Part shown: piece by piece, positions 8,612 to 17,623 of the stretch | How the letters are laid out: the number at the start of each line of letters is the position of its first letter | Numbering within the stretch: position 1 is the first letter of the stretch | Assembly (NCBI GenBank): GCA_012522045.1 | Contig: JAAYLC010000131.1 | Location: 1-48,276 of the forward strand | Source: Bacteroidota bacterium | Lineage (GTDB): Bacteria > Bacteroidota > Bacteroidia > Flavobacteriales > Flavobacteriaceae | Direction of reading: 5' to 3' | Length of the DNA: 48,276 bases | Translations under genes and position numbers: made by a program | The notes under the pieces: generated by a model | Told to the model about the DNA's origin: nothing | Seen by the model: the letters and a program-made list of their open reading frames with translations, nothing else | Database searches by the model: none

Positions 8612-9841
8612 TTGAAAACATTAGAAAAAATAAAATTAATCAATGATCCGGTTTATGGGTTTATCTCGATTCCGTCTCAATTGATTTCACAATTGATAGA
8701 ACATCGTTATTTTCAACGTCTTCGTCGCATTGTTCAAATGGGAATGACGAATCTGGTTTTTCCGGGTGCTGTTCACACGCGTTTCCACCATGCGTTGGGC
8801 GCACTGTTTTTAATGCAACGCGCCGTTCAAGTATTGAGAAATAAAAACATTGAAATTTCTCCTCAAGAGGAAGAAGCTTTGTACATAGCCATTTTACTTC
8901 ACGATATAGGTCACGGGCCTTATTCGCACGCTATGGAATATTCATTGGTAAAAGGCATTTCTCATGAGGAAATATCGTTGAAATTTATGAATGTTTTAAA
9001 TCGTGAATTTGATGGAAAATTGACACTTGGCATTCAGATTTTTAAAAATGAATACGGACGCCATTTTTTTCATCAATTAGTTGCAGGGCAATTGGACGTC
9101 GATCGATTGGATTATCTCAAACGCGACAGTTTTTATACCGGTGTATCCGAAGGTGCTATCAACTCCCAACGACTTATTGCCATGCTAAACGTAAAAGATG
9201 ATCAATTGGTAGTTGAAGAAAAAGGAGTTTACTCGGTAGAAAATTTTTTAATAGCCCGCCGATTGATGTATTGGCAAGTTTACCTTCACAAAACCGGAGT
9301 AGTAGCAGAACAAATGTTGGTTCGAGTTTTAAAACGCGCTCGCGAATTGGTACAAAACGGACATGAAATATACGGAAGTAATTGCTTGTTATATTTTTTA
9401 AAAAACGAAATCACGATAGAATCCTTTTCAGATAAAACATTGGATGTTTTTTCTCGTTTAGACGACAGCGATATTTTATGCGCACTAAAAGAGTGGACAA
9501 CCCACGAAGATTATGTTTTAAAGACTTTAAGTGAAATGTTGTTATATCGAAATTTGCTTAAAATTAAAATTCGAAATGAACCGTTTTTTGAAGAAAAAGT
9601 AGTTTCAGAAAAAAGTAAATTATGCAGTAGTTTATCATTATCGGAACACGAAGCGTCTTATTTTATTTTTTCGGGAAAATTAGAAAATCAAACTTATAAT
9701 AAAATAGAAGACCCGATACGATTATTAAAAAAAGACGGAAGCGTAGTTGATGTAACCCAAGTTAGCGATCAACTGAATCTAACCACCTTGGCAACGTCAG
9801 AAATCAAGTATTATATGTGTTTTCCAAAAAATAGGGGATAA
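8612..9841 (+). CDS. HD-domain phosphohydrolase (dNTPase-like)
   Basis: A 409-residue HD-superfamily metal-dependent phosphohydrolase. It opens with the family's INDPVYGFI and FQRLRRIVQMG signatures, then FHHALGALFLM (His60), LLHDIGHGPYSHAMEY (His97-Asp98 plus downstream His pair) and QLDVDRLDYLKRDS supplying the final Asp. Relatives resemble SAMHD1/dGTPase-type enzymes that hydrolyse dNTPs; the substrate here is not known. No ATG precedes the conserved region in frame, so a TTG start at 8612 is the best choice. It is divergent from porX and heads the lipid A gene run, an order I believe is conserved in flavobacteria. Confidence 0.88.
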   Translation: MKTLEKIKLINDPVYGFISIPSQLISQLIEHRYFQRLRRIVQMGMTNLVFPGAVHTRFHHALGALFLMQRAVQVLRNKNIEISPQEEEALYIAILLHDIGHGPYSHAMEYSLVKGISHEEISLKFMNVLNREFDGKLTLGIQIFKNEYGRHFFHQLVAGQLDVDRLDYLKRDSFYTGVSEGAINSQRLIAMLNVKDDQLVVEEKGVYSVENFLIARRLMYWQVYLHKTGVVAEQMLVRVLKRARELVQNGHEIYGSNCLLYFLKNEITIESFSDKTLDVFSRLDDSDILCALKEWTTHEDYVLKTLSEMLLYRNLLKIKIRNEPFFEEKVVSEKSKLCSSLSLSEHEASYFIFSGKLENQTYNKIEDPIRLLKKDGSVVDVTQVSDQLNLTTLATSEIKYYMCFPKNRG

Positions 9842-9865
9842 TTATCGTGCTATTGCCTTTTTTCC

Positions 9866-9873
9866 TATTTTTG
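9866..9873 (+). promoter_or_regulatory. -7 element upstream of lpxD
   Basis: TATTTTTG is a perfect match to the Bacteroidota TAnnTTTG element, 78 bases before the lpxD ATG. No good -33 TTG is present at the right distance, so support is moderate. Confidence 0.4.
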
Positions 9874-9951
9874 CAAGAATTAAAACTACTAAAGTAGAAT
9901 TATTAAAAGTATTGCTGAAGATTCATTCCTCGGCTAAACTATAATTTCACA

Positions 9952-10974
9952 ATGGAATTTACAGCGGCACAAATTGCAGTCATGTTAGACGGAACAGTTG
10001 ATGGAGATGAGACGGTTTCGGTTCGTCAACTTGCAAAAATTGAGGAAGGAATCCCGGGAAGTTTAACTTTTTTGGCAAATCCTAAATACACGCATTATAT
10101 CTATTCTACCAAAGCATCAATCACAATTGTAGATAAAGATTTTGCTCCCGAACATCCGATAACAACCACTTTGATTCGTGTGGAAAGTGCGTATCGTGCA
10201 TTTTCAAAATTATTGGAATATTACAATAAAGTAAAGTTAAATAAAGCAGGAATTGAATCTCCGGTTTTTATTTCGGATTCAGTGATTTATGGCGAAAATA
10301 TTTATGTTGGTGCTTTTTCTTACATTGGAGAAAATGTGGAAATCGGAAATAACGTAAAAATCTTTCCTCATGTTTATATTGGAGATAACGTAAAAATCGG
10401 CGATGATACCGTTATTTTTTCAGGAGCTAAGATTTATTCTGAATCCGTAATCGGTAAATTTTGCGTTATAAACAGCAATGTTGTAGTAGGTGCAGACGGA
10501 TTTGGATTCACACCTAATGAAACCGGAGAATACAGAAAAGTCCCTCAAACCGGAAATGTAGTTTTGGAGGATTATGTTGATGTTGGTCCGGGAACCACCA
10601 TTGATCGTGCAACTTTAGGCTCTACTTATATAATGAGAGGCGTAAAGTTAGATAATCAAATTCAGATAGCACATAACGTATCAATTGGAGAAAATACAGT
10701 AATCGCTGCACAAACTGGAATTGCAGGTTCGACTAAAATCGGTAAAAATTGTATCATCGGAGGACAGGTCGGAATCGCCGGTCATATTACCATCGGTGAT
10801 AATGTTCGCATACAAGCGCAAAGCGGCATCGGAAGAAATGTAAAAGACAATGAGACGTTACAAGGTTCTCCGGCTTTGGCATATGCAGACTATAATAAAA
10901 GCTATGTACATTTTAAGAATTTAACAAAGCTCGTAGAGCGAATAAATGCATTAGAAAAAAAAGACAATGACTGA
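9952..10974 (+). CDS. lpxD: UDP-3-O-(3-hydroxyacyl)glucosamine N-acyltransferase LpxD
   Basis: Third step of lipid A synthesis: N-acylation of UDP-3-O-acyl-glucosamine using hydroxyacyl-ACP. The 340-residue protein has the LpxD N-terminal uridine-binding domain ([32 protein letters not shown]) and a long left-handed beta helix of hexapeptide repeats ([13 protein letters not shown] and so on). The expected catalytic His is in [16 protein letters not shown], and a short C-terminal helix follows. Its last codons overlap the start of lpxC-fabZ by 8 bases, pointing to translational coupling. Confidence 0.95.
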   Translation: MEFTAAQIAVMLDGTVDGDETVSVRQLAKIEEGIPGSLTFLANPKYTHYIYSTKASITIVDKDFAPEHPITTTLIRVESAYRAFSKLLEYYNKVKLNKAGIESPVFISDSVIYGENIYVGAFSYIGENVEIGNNVKIFPHVYIGDNVKIGDDTVIFSGAKIYSESVIGKFCVINSNVVVGADGFGFTPNETGEYRKVPQTGNVVLEDYVDVGPGTTIDRATLGSTYIMRGVKLDNQIQIAHNVSIGENTVIAAQTGIAGSTKIGKNCIIGGQVGIAGHITIGDNVRIQAQSGIGRNVKDNETLQGSPALAYADYNKSYVHFKNLTKLVERINALEKKDND

Positions 10975-12373
10975 TCGTGTAGAAAAACAGAAAACCATAG
11001 GGAAGGAAGTATCTCTAAAAGGAGTGGGACTGCACACCGGCCAAGAAGTTATGTTGACTTTTAAGCCGGCACCGGAAAATTACGGCTATAAATTTGTTCG
11101 TGTAGATCTTGAAGGTCAGCCGGTTATTGAAGCAAGTGCAAATTATGTTGTAAATACCCAGCGAGGCACCAACCTTGAAAAATTGGGAGTGCGCATTCAA
11201 ACTACAGAACATGTTCTTGCTGCCTTGGTAGGATTGGGAATTGACAATTGTATGATTGAATTAAACGCTTCGGAACCTCCGATTATGGACGGTTCTTCAA
11301 AGTATTTTGTCGAAGCATTGGAAGAAGCGGGAATCGTTGAGCAAAATGAACCTATCAGAGAATATGTTGTCGAGCAAGTAATTTCATACAAAGATGAAGA
11401 AACGGGAAGTGAAATTCTCGTGATGCCGGCAGATGAATATCAGTTGACAACTATGGTTGATTTTGGAACTAAAGTTTTAGGAACCCAAAATGCAACATTA
11501 AATTCTATTAAAGACTTTAAGAAAGAAATTTCCAATGCCCGAACTTTTAGTTTTCTCCATGAAATTGAGATGCTCCTTGAAAAAGGTTTGATTAAAGGAG
11601 GAGATCTTAACAGTGCCATTGTGTACGTTGATAAAGAACTGTCACCCGAAACCATGAAAAAATTGAGAGTGGCTTTCGGGAAAGAGAACATTGCAGTTAA
11701 ACCTAATGGAATATTAGACAATTTGACTTTACACTATCCCAATGAAGCAGCACGGCATAAATTGCTTGATGTAATGGGAGATTTAGCGTTGGTTGGGTAT
11801 CGTATTCGAGGGAAAGTAATTGCTACAAAACCCGGACATTTTGTAAATACTCAATTTGCAAAAAAATTAGCAAAAATCATCAAAATCGAAATGCGCAACA
11901 AAGTACCAAAATTCAACTTACATAAAGAACCAGTTAAGGATATCAATGAAATTATGGCACTGTTGCCACATCGTCCACCATTTTTGCTCGTTGATAAAAT
12001 TATGGAATTAACCGACACGACTGTGGTGGGAATAAAAAATGTCACGATGAACGAACCTTTCTTTGTCGGACATTTTCCGGGTGCACCTGTGATGCCGGGC
12101 GTTTTAATAGTTGAAGCCATGGCACAATCCGGCGGAATTTTAGCATTGAGCACAGTTCCGGATCCGGAAAATTATTTGACATTTTTTATGAAAATCGATA
12201 ATGTAAAATTTAAACATCAAGTAAATCCCGGAGACACGTTGATATTTAAATTAGAGTTACTTTCGCCCATAAGAAGAGGAATTGTTCATATGCAAGGCAA
12301 TGCATATGTGAATGACAAATTGGTAACAGAAGCCGAATTGATGGCTCAAATGGTAAAAACAAAAAACAATTAA
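10967..12373 (+). CDS. lpxC: LpxC-FabZ fusion: UDP-3-O-acyl-GlcNAc deacetylase / 3-hydroxyacyl-ACP dehydratase
   Basis: A 468-residue bifunctional protein typical of Bacteroidota. Residues 1 to about 305 are LpxC, the zinc deacetylase that commits to lipid A synthesis. Zinc ligands by family are His82 (TTEHVLAAL), His264 and Asp268 ([11 protein letters not shown]), and GHFVNTQ holds the catalytic His. Residues from about 318 on are FabZ, with [13 protein letters not shown], His369 in [13 protein letters not shown] and Glu383 in [10 protein letters not shown], the dehydratase dyad. The fusion ties hydroxyacyl-ACP consumption in lipid A to fatty acid elongation. The start overlaps lpxD. Confidence 0.96.
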   Translation: MTDRVEKQKTIGKEVSLKGVGLHTGQEVMLTFKPAPENYGYKFVRVDLEGQPVIEASANYVVNTQRGTNLEKLGVRIQTTEHVLAALVGLGIDNCMIELNASEPPIMDGSSKYFVEALEEAGIVEQNEPIREYVVEQVISYKDEETGSEILVMPADEYQLTTMVDFGTKVLGTQNATLNSIKDFKKEISNARTFSFLHEIEMLLEKGLIKGGDLNSAIVYVDKELSPETMKKLRVAFGKENIAVKPNGILDNLTLHYPNEAARHKLLDVMGDLALVGYRIRGKVIATKPGHFVNTQFAKKLAKIIKIEMRNKVPKFNLHKEPVKDINEIMALLPHRPPFLLVDKIMELTDTTVVGIKNVTMNEPFFVGHFPGAPVMPGVLIVEAMAQSGGILALSTVPDPENYLTFFMKIDNVKFKHQVNPGDTLIFKLELLSPIRRGIVHMQGNAYVNDKLVTEAELMAQMVKTKNN

Positions 12374-12421
12374 AAAACATTGGGATTAAACCTTATGTTT
12401 AGATAACAATTATAAAAACTG

Positions 12422-13207
12422 ATGAATCAACCGCTTGCATACGTTCACCCCGGAGCAAAAATCGCAAAAAATGTAGTCATTGAACCCTTTGCAGTTATTC
12501 ATAACAATGTGGAAATTGGAGAAGGAACATGGATTGGGAGCAATGTTACAATTATGGAAGGTGCTCGAATTGGAAAAAACTGTAACATCTTTCCCGGGGC
12601 GGTAATTTCTGCAGTCCCACAAGATTTAAAATTTGAAGGTGAAGACACCATTACCCAAATTGGCAATGGTACAACCATTCGCGAATTTGTAACTATCAAT
12701 CGTGGGACAAAAGATCGAGGACAAACCGTAATAGGAGAAAACTGTCTAATAATGGCTTACTGCCACATTGCACATGACTGTATTGTCGGAGATAACTGTA
12801 TTTTTAGCAATAACAGTACTTTGGCAGGACATATCACTGTCGGGAATTATGTAGTTTTGGCCGGAATGGCAGCAGTTCATCAGTTCTGTATGATTGGAAA
12901 TCACGCTTTCGTTTCCGGAGGATCTTTGGTGCGAAAAGATGTTCCGCCTTATGTGAAAGCTGCTCGTGAACCGCTCAGTTATGTTGGAATCAATTCCATA
13001 GGATTAAGACGAAGAGGTTTTAAATCTGAGAAAATCAGTGAAATTCAAAGCATATACAGAATATTATATCAAAAGAATTACAATACTTCACAAGCAGCCG
13101 AAATTATTGAAGCAGAAATGGAGGCTACCCCTGAACGGGATGAAATCCTTCAGTTTATTAAAAATTCCAAAAGAGGAATTATGAAAGGATATTTTACATC
13201 CAATTAA
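12422..13207 (+). CDS. lpxA: Acyl-ACP:UDP-N-acetylglucosamine O-acyltransferase LpxA
   Basis: First step of lipid A synthesis, transferring a hydroxyacyl chain from ACP to the 3-OH of UDP-GlcNAc. At 261 residues it has the normal length. It consists of a left-handed beta helix (IAKNVVIEPFAVIHNNVEIGEG and onward) with the catalytic His in MAYCHIAHDCIVGDN, the GMAAVHQFCMIG block, and a C-terminal helical domain (RRRGFKSEKISEIQSIYRILYQ). It lies 48 bases after lpxC-fabZ and 31 bases before efp in the same run. Confidence 0.95.
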   Translation: MNQPLAYVHPGAKIAKNVVIEPFAVIHNNVEIGEGTWIGSNVTIMEGARIGKNCNIFPGAVISAVPQDLKFEGEDTITQIGNGTTIREFVTINRGTKDRGQTVIGENCLIMAYCHIAHDCIVGDNCIFSNNSTLAGHITVGNYVVLAGMAAVHQFCMIGNHAFVSGGSLVRKDVPPYVKAAREPLSYVGINSIGLRRRGFKSEKISEIQSIYRILYQKNYNTSQAAEIIEAEMEATPERDEILQFIKNSKRGIMKGYFTSN

Positions 13208-13238
13208 TTCAAACTATAAATTCTAAAATCATAAACCA

Positions 13239-13805
13239 ATGGCCACGTCATCAGATATTCGAAAAGGATTGTGTATCCGATATAATAACGACATCTATAA
13301 AGTTGTAGAGTTTCTTCACGTAAAACCCGGAAAAGGTCCGGCATTTGTCCGAACGAAATTAAAAAGTGTAACAACCGGAAAGGTCATAGAAAATACTTTT
13401 GCAGCCGGTCATAAAATAGATGATGTACGCGTAGAAACCCATAAATTTCAATATTTATACAACGAAGGAGATTTGTATCATTTTATGCATACCGATGATT
13501 ATTCTCAAATTAGTTTGCAAAAAGAAATCTTAGATACTCCCGAACTCATGAAGGAAGGAGAGGTTGTGAACGTTTTAATAAATACTGAAGACGGCGCACC
13601 GCTTTCTGTAGAAATGCCGGCGCATGTTGTTTTACAAGTCGTTTCAACCGAACCGGGAGTCAGAGGAAATACGGCTACAAATGCGACCAAACCTGCAATT
13701 GTTGAAACAGGCGCAGAAATAAATGTTCCGCTGTTTATTAATGAAGGTGACAAAATTCGGATTGATACTGAAAAAGGTCAATATCAAGAGCGTATAAAGG
13801 AATAA
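13239..13805 (+). CDS. efp: Translation elongation factor P
   Basis: EF-P rescues ribosomes stalled on polyproline. The 188-residue protein has the three expected beta-barrel domains, with domain I loop KPGKGPAF placing the usually modified residue at Lys32. Domain III ends with GDKIRIDTEKGQYQERIKE. I see no epmA or epmB in the window, so the type of Lys modification is unknown. Its place inside a lipid A gene run, with only 5 bases to the second lpxD, implies co-transcription. Confidence 0.96.
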   Translation: MATSSDIRKGLCIRYNNDIYKVVEFLHVKPGKGPAFVRTKLKSVTTGKVIENTFAAGHKIDDVRVETHKFQYLYNEGDLYHFMHTDDYSQISLQKEILDTPELMKEGEVVNVLINTEDGAPLSVEMPAHVVLQVVSTEPGVRGNTATNATKPAIVETGAEINVPLFINEGDKIRIDTEKGQYQERIKE

Positions 13806-13810
13806 GTTTT

Positions 13811-14752
13811 ATGAAATTCAATTCCCCGCAAACATTAGAACAAATAGCAACACTTATCGGAGCTTCCTATGTAGGTGCTGCTGATTTTCCGGTTTTGGGC
13901 ATGAATGAAATTCACGTGGTCCAACCCGGGGATATTGTTTTTGTAGATCATCCAAAGTACTATGACAAAGCGTTGCAGTCAAAAGCAACCATTATTCTGA
14001 TTAATAAAGAAGTGCCTTGTCCGGAAGGCAAAGCACTGTTAATATCTGATGATCCTTTTCGGGATTTCAATAAATTAACCCGACATTTCAATCCCTTTCA
14101 GCAAGCACAAAATTCCATTGCACATACTGCGAAGATAGGTGAGGGAACCATAGTGCAACCCAATGTCTTTATTGGAAATCATGTTAAAATCGGAAAGAAT
14201 TGTATTCTTCACCCCAATGTGGTAATTTACGACAATGCCGTTATTGGCGACAATGTAATCATTCATGCAGGAACAGTGGTAGGCAGCGATGCATTTTATT
14301 ACAAAAACCGTTCGACGCATTTTGACAGACTTCTCAGCGGAGGAAATGTTGTAATCGAAGACGATGTAGAAATTGGTTCTTTGTGTACCATTGATCGCGG
14401 AGTTACGGCTTCAACGATTATCGGAAAAGGTTCAAAACTGGACAATCAGGTTCATGTGGGGCACGACACCGTTATCGGAAAACAATGCTTAATTGCTTCA
14501 CAAGTCGGAATTTCAGGTTGCGTCGTAATTGAAGACAAGGTTACTATTTGGGGACAAGTCGGGGTTACAAGCGGAATTACAATTGGTTCCAAATCTGAGC
14601 TTTTGGCTCAAAGTGGAATCTCAAAATCAGTTTCGGAAAACAAACGATATTTTGGTTCCCCGGCAATCGATGCCAGACAAAAATTTAAAGAAATTGCTGC
14701 CATCCGTGCACTTCCTGAGTTCATTGAAAATATGAAAAAGAAAAATGAGTAA
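13811..14752 (+). CDS. LpxD paralogue (second UDP-3-O-acylglucosamine N-acyltransferase-like protein)
   Basis: A 313-residue hexapeptide-repeat acyltransferase with the same layout as the upstream lpxD: an N-terminal domain (TLEQIATLIGASYVG, GDIVFVDHPKYYDKAL), a beta helix, and the catalytic-type His in DNQVHVGHDTVIG. It is shorter and diverged from the first copy, including a different stretch VVGSDAFYYKNRSTHF where lpxD has [11 protein letters not shown]. It may N-acylate a different position or substrate, or another nucleotide sugar. It follows efp by 5 bases and its end overlaps the next gene by 8 bases. Confidence 0.85.
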   Translation: MKFNSPQTLEQIATLIGASYVGAADFPVLGMNEIHVVQPGDIVFVDHPKYYDKALQSKATIILINKEVPCPEGKALLISDDPFRDFNKLTRHFNPFQQAQNSIAHTAKIGEGTIVQPNVFIGNHVKIGKNCILHPNVVIYDNAVIGDNVIIHAGTVVGSDAFYYKNRSTHFDRLLSGGNVVIEDDVEIGSLCTIDRGVTASTIIGKGSKLDNQVHVGHDTVIGKQCLIASQVGISGCVVIEDKVTIWGQVGVTSGITIGSKSELLAQSGISKSVSENKRYFGSPAIDARQKFKEIAAIRALPEFIENMKKKNE

Positions 14753-15158
14753 ATCATCAAGAGAAATAATCAGAGATTTTTATCAAAGAGATTTGCTCAA
14801 TGACAATCAATTGATAAAAGATTTTTTTCATAAAGATATTTCTATATATTGGAATGGTTCAGAAGGATTAACTATTATGAATATAAACGATTTGGAATCG
14901 TTTATCAATTCTATTAAAAAATCTTATGCTGAATTACGTGTAGAAATAAGTCATTTGTTGGCACAACGAAATTTTGTTACTTTAAGACACAATTATTACG
15001 TGCGCACTTATGAAAATATTGATGAAGAAATTGGAGTTGCCCACTTTATGGCAATTTGGGAATTAAAAGACGGTAAGATAATCAGAGGCCATTTGATTAC
15101 GCAACCGGCTTCAAAAAATGGAGATTTCGGAAAAGGATACGAAGCTGTTAAGATTTAA
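14745..15158 (+). CDS. NTF2-like / SnoaL-fold protein
   Basis: A 137-residue protein with the cone-shaped NTF2-like pattern: an N-terminal helix (SREIIRDFYQRDLLNDNQLIKDFFHKDISIYWNG), then strands around SHLLAQRNFVTLRHNYYVRT and the closing FMAIWELKDGKIIRGHLITQ. The fold is shared by isomerases, dehydratases and ligand binders, so no reaction can be assigned. It starts inside the end of the second lpxD (8-base overlap) and is followed 51 bases later by sucD. Confidence 0.8.
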   Translation: MSKSSREIIRDFYQRDLLNDNQLIKDFFHKDISIYWNGSEGLTIMNINDLESFINSIKKSYAELRVEISHLLAQRNFVTLRHNYYVRTYENIDEEIGVAHFMAIWELKDGKIIRGHLITQPASKNGDFGKGYEAVKI

Positions 15159-15209
15159 TACAAAAAGAGTTATATTTGAAATATTTTTTAATAAATTTAA
15201 TAATCAAAA

Positions 15210-16082
15210 ATGAGCGTTTTAGTTAATAAGAATTCAAAAATAATTGTTCAGGGTTTTACCGGAAGTGAAGGAACCTTTCATGCAGAGCAAATGATTGATT
15301 ACGGAACCAACGTAGTCGGAGGTGTTACTCCCGGAAAAGGAGGACAAAAACACTTGGGAAAACCGGTGTTTAATACGGTTCAAGAAGCAGTAAAAGAAAC
15401 CGGAGCCGACACTTCAATTATTTTTGTACCACCGGCTTTTGCAGCAGATGCCATTATGGAAGCTGCAGATGCAGGCATTAAAGTTATCATCACTATTACC
15501 GAAGGAATTCCGGTAAAAGATATGATTCAAGCTGCAACCTATGTAAAACAACGAAACAGCCGTTTAATCGGGCCAAACTGTCCCGGAGTAATTACACCAG
15601 AAGAAGCAAAAGTAGGAATTATGCCCGGTTTTGTATTTAAAAAAGGAAATGTCGGAATTGTTTCAAAATCCGGAACGCTTACTTATGAAGCTGCCGATCA
15701 GGTAGTAAAACAAGGTTTGGGAATTACTACTGCCATTGGAATTGGCGGAGATCCCATCATCGGAACCACTACCAAAGAAGCTTTAGAAATGTTAATACAA
15801 GACCCTGAATGTGAAGCTGTTGTTATGATTGGCGAAATTGGTGGTCAATTGGAAATTGAAGCTGCTCAGTGGTATAAAAACAGCGGAATCAACAAACCCG
15901 TAATCGGATTTATAGCAGGTGAAACTGCACCAGCCGGTAGAACTATGGGACATGCCGGAGCCATTGTAGGTGGAAGTGAGGATACGGCGCAAGCCAAGAA
16001 AAAAGTGATGCGCGAATGCGGTATCCATGTGGTGGATAGTCCGGCAGAAATCGGCAAAAAGGTGGCATCTGTTATTGTATAA
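15210..16082 (+). CDS. sucD: Succinyl-CoA synthetase (ADP-forming) alpha subunit
   Basis: Catalyses the substrate-level phosphorylation step of the TCA cycle with SucC, which is not in this window. The 290-residue protein has the CoA-binding Rossmann domain (IIVQGFTGSEGTFHAEQMI), the GPNCPGVI motif and the phosphorylated His248 in RTMGHAGAIVGG. Length and motifs are all intact. It ends the plus-strand run that began with the HD hydrolase; the distance to the preceding gene is 51 bases, without a visible terminator. Confidence 0.96.
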   Translation: MSVLVNKNSKIIVQGFTGSEGTFHAEQMIDYGTNVVGGVTPGKGGQKHLGKPVFNTVQEAVKETGADTSIIFVPPAFAADAIMEAADAGIKVIITITEGIPVKDMIQAATYVKQRNSRLIGPNCPGVITPEEAKVGIMPGFVFKKGNVGIVSKSGTLTYEAADQVVKQGLGITTAIGIGGDPIIGTTTKEALEMLIQDPECEAVVMIGEIGGQLEIEAAQWYKNSGINKPVIGFIAGETAPAGRTMGHAGAIVGGSEDTAQAKKKVMRECGIHVVDSPAEIGKKVASVIV

Positions 16083-16120
16083 ACACAACTACATTTATTA
16101 ACTCTATAAACAAACTTGAC

Positions 16121-16717
16121 ATGAAACTCCCCGTGGAAATTTTACAACGAATTAAACTCGAGTACCATCGAGAATTTGTTTCTACTCTTAAAAGATTGCA
16201 AGACCTGAAAAAAGTTTTGGATGAACTCAAAGACATTCCTATGCCCGATGCGGTATTGGAAAATCTTGACACGATTCCTTCAGAACAACAGGTTCAAACC
16301 GAAGCTGCAAAACAGAGAACACAGGTGTTGTCACCTGAACCTTCTGAAACTGAATCTGAAACTGAAAGTTCAGCTTCACAATCAGATTCAGACCCTAAAA
16401 ATAGAAAGGGTCCCAAGAGATCTAAAGGAAAAAGAGGAAGAAAATCCATATGGGGAACTTTTATTGTCACACGTTTGAAAAGTGTCCAGCGTCCGTTAAC
16501 TCTAGATGAACTTACAAATCATGCAATTGTAACTAAAAAATTGGACCCTGAAAGATTTCCAAGAATCCGACAATCTATTGTCAATGCTGTTTTTGGACTT
16601 CGTCAGAAAAACAAAGTAGTTACAGTTGGCGTTAAAGGAACAAGAGAAAAAGTAGTTTCATTGCCACAATGGTTAGATGAAAGAGAAAAATTATTGCCTG
16701 AGTATCAGGTGTCTTAA
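16121..16717 (+). CDS. Putative DNA-binding protein with AT-hook-like linker and C-terminal winged-helix-like domain
   Basis: A 198-residue protein I cannot name. Three parts are visible. Residues 1-45 form a predicted coiled coil (KLEYHREFVSTLKRLQDLKKVLDEL is longer than shown by any one motif, heptad-like). Residues 50-100 are a low-complexity Ser/Glu/Thr-rich linker. Then comes a basic patch KGKRGRKS resembling an AT-hook core, followed by a compact domain (WGTFIVTRLKSVQRPLTLDE, then ARI-like helices and VTVGVKGTREKVV) that looks like the HARE-HTH winged-helix pattern. Such proteins could bind AT-rich DNA or act as a nucleoid factor; this is inference from pattern only. A terminator follows. 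Confidence 0.7.
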   Translation: MKLPVEILQRIKLEYHREFVSTLKRLQDLKKVLDELKDIPMPDAVLENLDTIPSEQQVQTEAAKQRTQVLSPEPSETESETESSASQSDSDPKNRKGPKRSKGKRGRKSIWGTFIVTRLKSVQRPLTLDELTNHAIVTKKLDPERFPRIRQSIVNAVFGLRQKNKVVTVGVKGTREKVVSLPQWLDEREKLLPEYQVS

Positions 16718-16735
16718 TTTTTCCAAGTAAATTAT

Positions 16736-16767
16736 AAAAGCTCTATCTACGGATGGGGCTTTTTTTG
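16736..16767 (+). terminator. Intrinsic terminator after the DNA-binding protein gene
   Basis: GCTCTATC (16740-16747), loop TACG, GATGGGGC (16752-16759), then seven T. The C(UACG)G closing belongs to the extra-stable UNCG tetraloop class. Confidence 0.8.
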
Positions 16768-16798
16768 TTCTAATTGCATTTTGCTTTTAGTATCTTTG
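16764..16798 (+). promoter_or_regulatory. Bacteroidota-type promoter of fabG
   Basis: TTTG (16764-16767) is followed after 23 bases by TATCTTTG (16791-16798), a perfect TAnnTTTG. The -33 element overlaps the T tract of the preceding terminator. The fabG ATG follows 39 bases later. Confidence 0.6.
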
Positions 16799-16837
16799 GA
16801 TTTTTTAAAATCAATTTCAAATTTTAAATTCATACGT

Positions 16838-17587
16838 ATGAAATTATTGGATGGAAAAACAGCAATCATTACAGGAGGGAGCAGAGGTATCGGAAAAGGA
16901 ATTGTCGAAACGTTTGTAGCTCATGGTGCAAATGTTGCATTTACGTATAGTTCTTCTGCAGTTGCTGCGGATGAAATTATTAAAGCATTAGTTACAACTA
17001 ACGACGTAAAAATAAAAGCCTATAAAAGTGATGCTGCTTCATTTGAAGATTCCCAAAAATTAATTGATGAAGTACTAAACGATTTTGGCGCTATTGATAT
17101 TTTGGTGAACAATGCCGGAATTACAAAAGACAACCTTCTGATGCGAATGACGGAAGCGGACTTTGATAAAGTCATCGAAGTGAATTTGAAGTCGGTTTTC
17201 AATATGACAAAAGCTGTTCAGAGAACGATGTTAAAACAACGTAAAGGATCGATTATAAATATGAGTTCTGTCGTTGGAGTTAAAGGAAATGCAGGTCAGG
17301 CAAATTATGCTGCATCGAAAGCAGGTATTCACGGATTTACCAAATCTGTTGCTTTGGAATTGGGTTCCAGAAATATTCGTTGCAATGCAATTGCTCCCGG
17401 ATTTATTGAAACTGAAATGACAGATAAATTGGATGAAAAAATAGTACAGGGTTGGAGAGATGCCATTCCTTTAAAAAGAGGCGGACAACCCGAAGATATC
17501 GCAAACGCTTGTGTATTTTTAGCAAGTGATTTAGCTGCCTATATCACAGGGCAAGTAATTCAAGTAGATGGAGGGATGTTAACTTAA
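16838..17587 (+). CDS. fabG: 3-oxoacyl-ACP reductase FabG
   Basis: An NADPH-dependent short-chain dehydrogenase of 249 residues that reduces 3-oxoacyl-ACP in fatty acid elongation. It shows the cofactor motif TGGSRGIGKG, NNAGIT, the catalytic Ser in INMSSVVG, and Tyr/Lys in YAASKAG. The FabG-like end is GQVIQVDGGM. The ATG giving MKLLDGKTAIITGG is chosen because a perfect promoter lies just upstream and longer forms would begin inside it. A role in another SDR reaction cannot be fully excluded, but sequence and genome context favour FabG. Confidence 0.92.
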   Translation: MKLLDGKTAIITGGSRGIGKGIVETFVAHGANVAFTYSSSAVAADEIIKALVTTNDVKIKAYKSDAASFEDSQKLIDEVLNDFGAIDILVNNAGITKDNLLMRMTEADFDKVIEVNLKSVFNMTKAVQRTMLKQRKGSIINMSSVVGVKGNAGQANYAASKAGIHGFTKSVALELGSRNIRCNAIAPGFIETEMTDKLDEKIVQGWRDAIPLKRGGQPEDIANACVFLASDLAAYITGQVIQVDGGMLT

Positions 17588-17623
17588 TCTTTAATTCCAA
17601 TAATTTCTGATACGGAATAATAC

